Below, piece by piece: positions 58,672-64,000 of a DNA stretch of 64,000 nt; within the stretch, counting starts at the first letter, position 1; every line of letters begins with the position of its first letter. The position numbers were made by a program, and so were the translations under genes. Source of the DNA: Labia minor (Eukaryota; Arthropoda; Insecta; Dermaptera; Spongiphoridae); assembly GCA_963082975.1 (NCBI GenBank), contig OY720350.1, positions 45,462,734 through 45,526,733 of the forward strand, written 5' to 3'. Under the pieces are notes generated by a model, which made no database searches, was not told the origin of the DNA, and was given only the letters and a program-made list of their open reading frames with translations.

Positions 58672-59504
58672 ATAATCAATTAAGAGATGACATAAGTTTA
58701 ACACCCCAAGACAAAATAAAGAAATGGAAGGAAAAAGTGATTCATGGGAAATATCCGAACTTGTTAGAAGATCATCATGTGGAAAAGTCTTCATCCCTGT
58801 TATGGCTTAAAAACGGTCAACTCTATCCAGAGACTGAAGGCTTTATAATTTCAATACAAGATCGGATAATAAAAACAAAAAACTATGAAAAACATTGCAT
58901 GAAATTGGATGTCCGCGATATGTGCAGAAAATGCTGTAAGTCTGGCGAAACCATAGAACACATATTAGCTGGATGTCCATTAATAAGTGAGACATACTAT
59001 CTACAAAGACATAATCAGCGGACAAAGATTATACATCAGCAAATGGGTTTTAAATATCAACTGCTTGTCCAAAGTAATACACCACCTTATTACAGATACA
59101 ATCCCAGCCCTGTACTTAAATCTGCAGAGGCAGTGTTATATTGGGATCGACCAATATTCACAGATAAAACGGTTGATTACAATAGACCTGATATTGTTCT
59201 AATAAATAAAGAGAAGAAATTAGGATGTATAATTGATATAGCAGTGCCGCTTTCTGAAAATATAAGGAAGACCGAGAGTACTAAAGTGACTAAATATGAA
59301 AACCTTTTCTTAGAGATAAAGAATATATGGAAACTAGACAATGTGGAAATCTATTCTTTTGTAATTTCCGTAGAAGGTATAGTCACAAAAAATGTCCAGA
59401 AGAACTTGGAAAAGCTCGAGCTCCCGATTAACATCTTAAAAGAAGTACAAAAAGCGATAATTTTACAAAGCTGCCATATTGTCAGAAAATTCTTGAATGC
59501 CTAG
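58672..59504 (+). CDS. R2-like LINE, C-terminal zinc knuckle and endonuclease (5'-truncated)
   Basis: Open from the truncation point (DNQLRDDISLTPQDKIKKWK) to a stop at 59502-59504. The first ATG is at 58737, but this is the 3' end of a longer ORF. It contains a CCHC knuckle, CRKCCKSGETIEHILAGC (CX2CX8HX4C, 58921-58974). It then has a restriction-like endonuclease: RPDIVLINKEKKLGCIID (RPD-X14-D, at about 59188-59238), followed by TKVTKYENLFLEIKNIW. These are the C-terminal domains of site-selective non-LTR elements of the R2/R4/NeSL type. The reverse-transcriptase domain is missing. An unbroken frame over 830 bp suggests a recent insertion; the intact element must exist elsewhere in the genome. 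Confidence 0.88.
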
Positions 59505-59961
59505 TCTCAAATTATTTGTTTGAAGTGAATATACGTTAATAAAGACAAGAACAGAACTGTGAGGGCCAGGGTCTCTTTCCACACAGTCCGAGCCTAATCC
59601 ACACCATCTAAGGCAGGGATGTCCAACATTTTAATTTAATGGGCCACATCGCAAACTTAAATATTTAACTGGGCCGCAAAATTACCAGAATATGTTAAGC
59701 CTAGCTAGTGAATGTCTCAAAACTTATGGAGATTTTTGGGGATAGAGGTGGTTTTTTGATTTTGAATGTTGCCGCCTTTTTTTTATAGCTTCGAAGTTAT
59801 AGGTCGCTTGCCGGACTGTGAATTCTTTAAAATATAACTCCAAAATAGTCCGATAGTGGGCCGCAATGCGGCCCGCGGGCCGCGTGTTGGACATCCCTGA
59901 TCTAAGGGATAGGTGAATATTTCCAGCATTTATGCTGAGAAAGTGCGCTCAAATCGGATAA
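59505..59961 (+). mobile_element. 3' UTR of the R2-like LINE
   Basis: Runs from the stop codon through CTGTGAGGGCCAGGGTCTC to GAAAGTGCGCTCAAATCGGA, where an (ATA)n tail merges with the target microsatellite. Interrupted by the hAT MITE at 59614-59899. Confidence 0.7.
59614..59899. mobile_element. hAT-type MITE, 286 bp
   Basis: CAGGGATGTCCAAC at the left and its inverse GTTGGACATCCCTG at the right. A perfect 8-bp ATCTAAGG duplication lies at 59606-59613 and 59900-59907. It has the GGGCCGCAATGCGGCCCGCG subterminal sequence common to many animal hAT repeats. No ORF. Confidence 0.92.
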
Positions 59962-60066
59962 TAATAATAATAACAACGGTCCCCTATCCTCCTTTATATA
60001 TATGTCATTTGAATTTATTTTTTCTTTGAATTTTATTAAATAATCTCCCATCTCTGTGTTTCAATG

Positions 60067-62067
60067 GTTTTTACTGATAAGTTTTTAAATAAATTTGAAC
60101 TTCATTTGGTTTTTGTTCTCAAACAGTTTAGTTTTAATTCATTTTCAATTCATGTCGCATTGTCCAATTAGTGTAAATTAAGGTCAATGATATTATTAGA
60201 CAGACAGGAGTATAATATTTAATTATATTTGTAATTATATAACTATTTTTTTGTTTTTTTTTCTTTCCAGATCTAAAACACCACTTATTCCGGATTCTAT
60301 CAGTTCACAAAGGTAAATAATTAATATAAATAATTATTAATTATTTGTGTAAGCAAAATTAAATAGAATCTTGTTCAAGATTTCATTTATATAAATAATT
60401 TATCATTAGTTTAACACTTTGTCCTTATTCTTTTTTTTTCTTTTACAATGTCTACATTTGTATGTTAGATCAAATTCTTATAATTCCTATTATTTAATAA
60501 CATCTTTTAATATCTAGTTTCAAGTCTTTGATAAGAAGGTTAAATTTATGAGTAAATAACAAATTTAAGCGCACATATATTACGTTCTTGATATATATTT
60601 TAAATATTTTTAACTCTATCATCACTAAAATGAGTATTAAGAGTACAATTTTAAATAAAGTATGTTAATTAAAAAAAACAAAACAATTATTTATTAATCT
60701 ATTTCAGGGAATTATAGATAAAATTATGGTTGGTACGGTTAAAAACTTTCGTGTTTAGTATTGTAGAAATAAATTACATCCATTTATTGATCAATTTAAA
60801 TGTATAAACGCTAAAGTTATAAATTTATATTTATTTATATATGATTTAAGTTTGATGATTTTTCTTAAATTTCTCGTGAACATCACAAATATAATATATA
60901 TGTATATGTGAAACAGAATGAGTAAATGACATTTACACTTTTTGGCGATAGGTAATTGAATCTGTTCCGAAAGAGGAAGTTGGAGTTGTAAATTATCAAC
61001 TTTTAAACGGATACAATTTGGAATCAAGTAGGAAGTGTGGGAGTTTGATACAATTTGATTGTATCTAAAAATATCTTTTTCCTACAAAGATAATTGAGGA
61101 TCCAATCAATAATTGGAAGGTCATCACTTGAACAAATATATATATTTATATATAATTAAATCAAATCAAATTGAAACAACTTTTATCAGTTTTTGAAGTT
61201 GCGAAATAATTTAATTCTTAACATTTAATAATAAATATACTTAAATGGTCAACATAGAAAATACTAATGAAATCAAAATTAAAAAAAAAAAATAATAATA
61301 AATATCAATATTCAATTAAAATAAATCATATAAAATTATAAAGGCCTCTAACCATAAAAAATGAATTCATTCATTCATTACTGTTCATCCATATAAAATA
61401 TAGTTATATATATATGTATTTCTCCTGCTAAATCTATTATTTTAGATTAATCACCCTCGCCTATTTAAATTCACTTATTGGTTTAATTATTTTTTTTTTT
61501 TTTTTAATTTTTTTTTCTAATCATTTAACCATTAAAATTTTGTTAAAAATAAATCCAGACGGTGATGACATACAAAACCATTCGTTATGTTTGTATTGAT
61601 TGCATTGAAAATTTATAAATTCAGATTTATAAGTTTAGCTGAAGATATATTCCGCTCAGTTTCTATATTTCAATAAAAAAAAAGAAATATTACCATTTTC
61701 ATTGAAGTAATACAAAATTTTCAAAATATGAAGGAAAACAAGAAAACATAAAAAATATATTCTTAGTCTAAATAGAGGGAATGAAAATGAAAAGAAAAAT
61801 AACTAAATAAAAGAAAACTTCAAGATTTTCATTGTCATTTATGTAGTCCATTTTAATATCAATTTTAATCTTTTGTATCCTTTAAAATAAATCAAAAAAT
61901 ATTAATATTAATGATTAATTCTCTTGAAAATTTAATATTAGTTTTATTGAGATAATTTTATTGATAATATATTTTTTTCTTTTGAAAAAGTAATATCACA
62001 GAAAAAGATGAATAGCATTTTAAATAAATCATATAAAATTATGTCTATTTTAACAATAAAATGCATT
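60067..62067. other. AT-rich spacer, possibly intronic
   Basis: Apart from the 42-nt candidate exon at 60271-60312, nothing but AT-rich sequence and simple tracts ((TA)n near 61135-61155 and 61403, T runs near 61490). Confidence 0.45.
60271..60312 (+). CDS. Candidate 42-nt host exon
   Basis: Preceded by TTTGTTTTTTTTCTTTCCAG, a near-ideal acceptor, and followed by AAAG|GTAAATAATT, a good donor. The 42 nt (14 codons' worth) are much less AT-rich than the surroundings. One frame gives SKTPLIPDSISSQ (phase 1); another gives LKHHLFRILSVHK; the third has a stop. The length is a multiple of three, so it could be a cassette microexon. The gene is not identifiable. Confidence 0.45.
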
Positions 62068-62580
62068 TTTTACCGACCGACAATAGGAAGGGTAGGTATT
62101 GTTTCAAACCAAATTTCACATGTGGAGATTTTTACATATCTCCACGAATCATGCATTTTCTTAACAGAAAAAAGTATTTTTAGCATGATGTCTGTTCTTC
62201 TGTCTGTCCGTCCGTCCATCTGTGTGTCCGTAATGATGTGAACAGCTTGAACGGCTGAACGAATTTTAATAAAATTTGGTATATTTACTTAATGCATCAG
62301 AATTGATCAACTTTTGGTGTATATCCGAAAACCCGAAGTGGTAGTTTACAAAGTATTAATTTTATATTCATTGTCGGAAAATATTTCACTTAATATTTTA
62401 TTGATAAATAATTAATTAATTAAACTAAAAATAAAAACTAAGATATTATAATTTAGTCATTTTAATTCAAGTTTTAAAAATATTTTTTTTGATACTTTAT
62501 ATATATATATATATAATGTTGTTTGGAAATTAATTTATGTCAAATCGTCGGTCGGTTCTGTCCTTGGCCACAGCTCATAT
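62068..62580 (+). mobile_element. Helentron-like family B, copy B6
   Basis: TTTTTACCGACCGACAATAG start, TGTCTGTCCGTCCGTCC block (62203-62219), core GAACGGCTGAACGAATTTTA then AAATTTGGTA, (TA)n near 62500, CAAATCGTCGGTCGGTTCTG and the TTGGCCACAGCTC end. Closest to B5. Confidence 0.68.
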
Positions 62581-63155
62581 TTTTATCATTAATTCTATGA
62601 ATAAATACCCTTATATAATTTTTTTTTCATTTATTTTTACTTCCTATCAAACTTCAAAGTTAGTCTTCTTGTTAATCTTAATTTAGAATAATGATGATAA
62701 TAATTTTCATAAGGTTTAAATAAATTGGAGATTTTTAGAAAATAAACAGTTTTAGAGTGGAAACTTTTTTTTTTAATTCGTCTCTTTATTATTATTTTTT
62801 TTTTATTGGAGGGTAGTGAACTTCTTCCCCTATACCCTGTCTACGTTCATTCCATTTTATCTCTTATTTAGCAAGGATAATCCATGAAATCGTAAACGAC
62901 ACTTACACCTACAATTAAGGCAATCTCCCCACTCAGAGAATAGTGATAATGGTAATGGTTTTTGTAAACGAGTGAAAAAAAAATAATTGCAGATCTTTTA
63001 TTGTAGGAATGATAGTACAATTACCAATAATAATAATAAAAAAGATTTTGTTTAAAATCAGTATATAATTTATTTAAAGATGTATATATAAATTACATAT
63101 CTATTATTTATATTCAATAAAATTACTAAAATTAAATAATTTAATTTTAAAAAAT
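62581..63155. other. AT-rich spacer
   Basis: Nothing was recognised. Confidence 0.5.
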
Positions 63156-63862
63156 CTGGAGTGTCTCCACTCGACTATCTCGCAAATTTGAATTGGATTA
63201 ATTAATATATAAAATATTTAAATTATAAATTAAGTATAATTGTTTGTGAATTTTAATTAATTAATTAATTTAAAAAATTTTAATTTATAGTATAGTATTG
63301 TTATTGAATTAAATTAATTAATTAACATATATTAAATTGATATTTCAAACCTTTACCTTCATTTTTAAGTCAAAATTTAAAAATTTAAAAATACTTAATA
63401 CTTTGTAGATGGCACCACGCCACGTGCTGGGGGGTGATTGACAGTCAATATGTTAAAATATTTATAAAATTAATTCCGGTACTTTCAGCGATTCGATCAA
63501 GCTGAAATTCTAGATATAGCAGTTTTATTCAATTTTTAATCATGTGAAAAACTATCAAACTTATATCTTTATTTTTAAGGTCAGTTTAGAGGAAAAAAAT
63601 ATGAAAACGTGGTAGGTAATGATGGTAATGATCCTCTTCCGAATCAGCTACATTTCTCATAAGTTGATAGAAAACTACGAATTTTGAATAATGACCCTGT
63701 ACCAAATTTAATTACTCTAGCTCAAATCGTTTTTGTATAATCTTGTCTACACACACACACACACACACACACAGAGAGAGACATTTTTCTCAACCTTAGT
63801 GAAAATATGTCAGGGGCCTTCAAAATGTATAAAAAGGTCAAAATCTTGTGATCACTGTTGAG
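63156..63862 (-). mobile_element. Family A, copy A7 (diverged)
   Basis: CTGGAGTGTCTCCACTCGAC end, AT-rich part with extra sequence, GGCACCACGCCACGTGCTGG, GCGATTCGATCAAGCTGAAA, core, (AC)n at 63750-63771 and CTCAACCTTAGTGAAAAT. The 5' terminus is decayed. Confidence 0.7.
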
Positions 63863-64000
63863 TTAGTAAAAAGCAATGTGTGTGTGTGTTTAACTATTTA
63901 TATATTTTAATAATGACTTGAATAATTATGTTATCTATTCCCGTATTAATATATTAATTATTATTGCTTTTTTCATTATAATTGTAATAATATGTTAGCG

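Larger units (their letters stand above)
58547..60066 (+). repeat. Segment duplicated from 55347-55560 (LINE-filled version)
   Basis: 58547-58670 matches the left half and 59950-60066 the right half of 55347-55560. The LINE sits in the (AAT)n run between them. Confidence 0.8.

Overview
This window looks like strongly AT-rich, repeat-dominated nuclear DNA from an arthropod, most likely an insect. The evidence is the set of elements present: mariner/Tc1-type transposases, hAT and piggyBac miniature elements, RTE-like and R2-like non-LTR retrotransposons, a Helitron, a tRNA-headed SINE, and Helentron-type 'mini-me' elements with the (GTCY)n-plus-core layout known from insects. I see no operon, rRNA, CRISPR or confident ordinary tRNA gene. 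No host protein-coding gene can be named. A few candidate exons, the best being a 42-nt one at 60271-60312, suggest the window may be intronic or intergenic DNA of a large host gene.

Layout. 1-12 kb: mariner fragments, the first copies of Helentron-like families A and B, a small 8-bp-TSD MITE (7501-7658) and a 2.85-kb composite hAT (7693-10542) filled with nested A and B copies. 12-16 kb: an hAT MITE, a piggyBac mini-element that keeps only the cysteine-rich C terminus, a foldback element and a possible host exon. 16-33 kb: three 5'-truncated copies of one RTE-like LINE (17.6, 28.2 and 31.3 kb; the first two belong to an inverted segmental duplication), a MASRLED-type mariner, further hAT relics and a SINE. 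33-38 kb: another B copy, an unrecognised decayed ORF and a Tc1/mariner relic.

38.6-48.7 kb: the main gene of the window, an apparently intact Helitron. Its Rep-helicase ORF (41368-46649) is best read as spliced, with two nearly identical 76-bp phase-0 introns, giving 1,709 aa. It carries an N-terminal array of six 24-aa repeats, an HUH/two-tyrosine Rep nuclease and a complete Pif1-like helicase. Its 3' end is tandemly duplicated (about 525 bp) together with a GC-rich, apparently structured noncoding module.

48.7-64 kb: family A interrupted by a SINE with a perfect 11-bp TSD, an hAT interrupted by family A, a mariner interrupted by a Tc1-type element, and family B interrupted by an unusual 1.35-kb TIR element with iterated subterminal motifs. 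An R2-like LINE 3' half lies in a duplicated segment whose empty-site version is 3 kb upstream; the LINE itself contains an hAT MITE. The copies are mostly fossils. Only the Helitron and the 3' half of the R2-like LINE keep long open frames. The nesting gives a relative order of insertion but no functional pathway.
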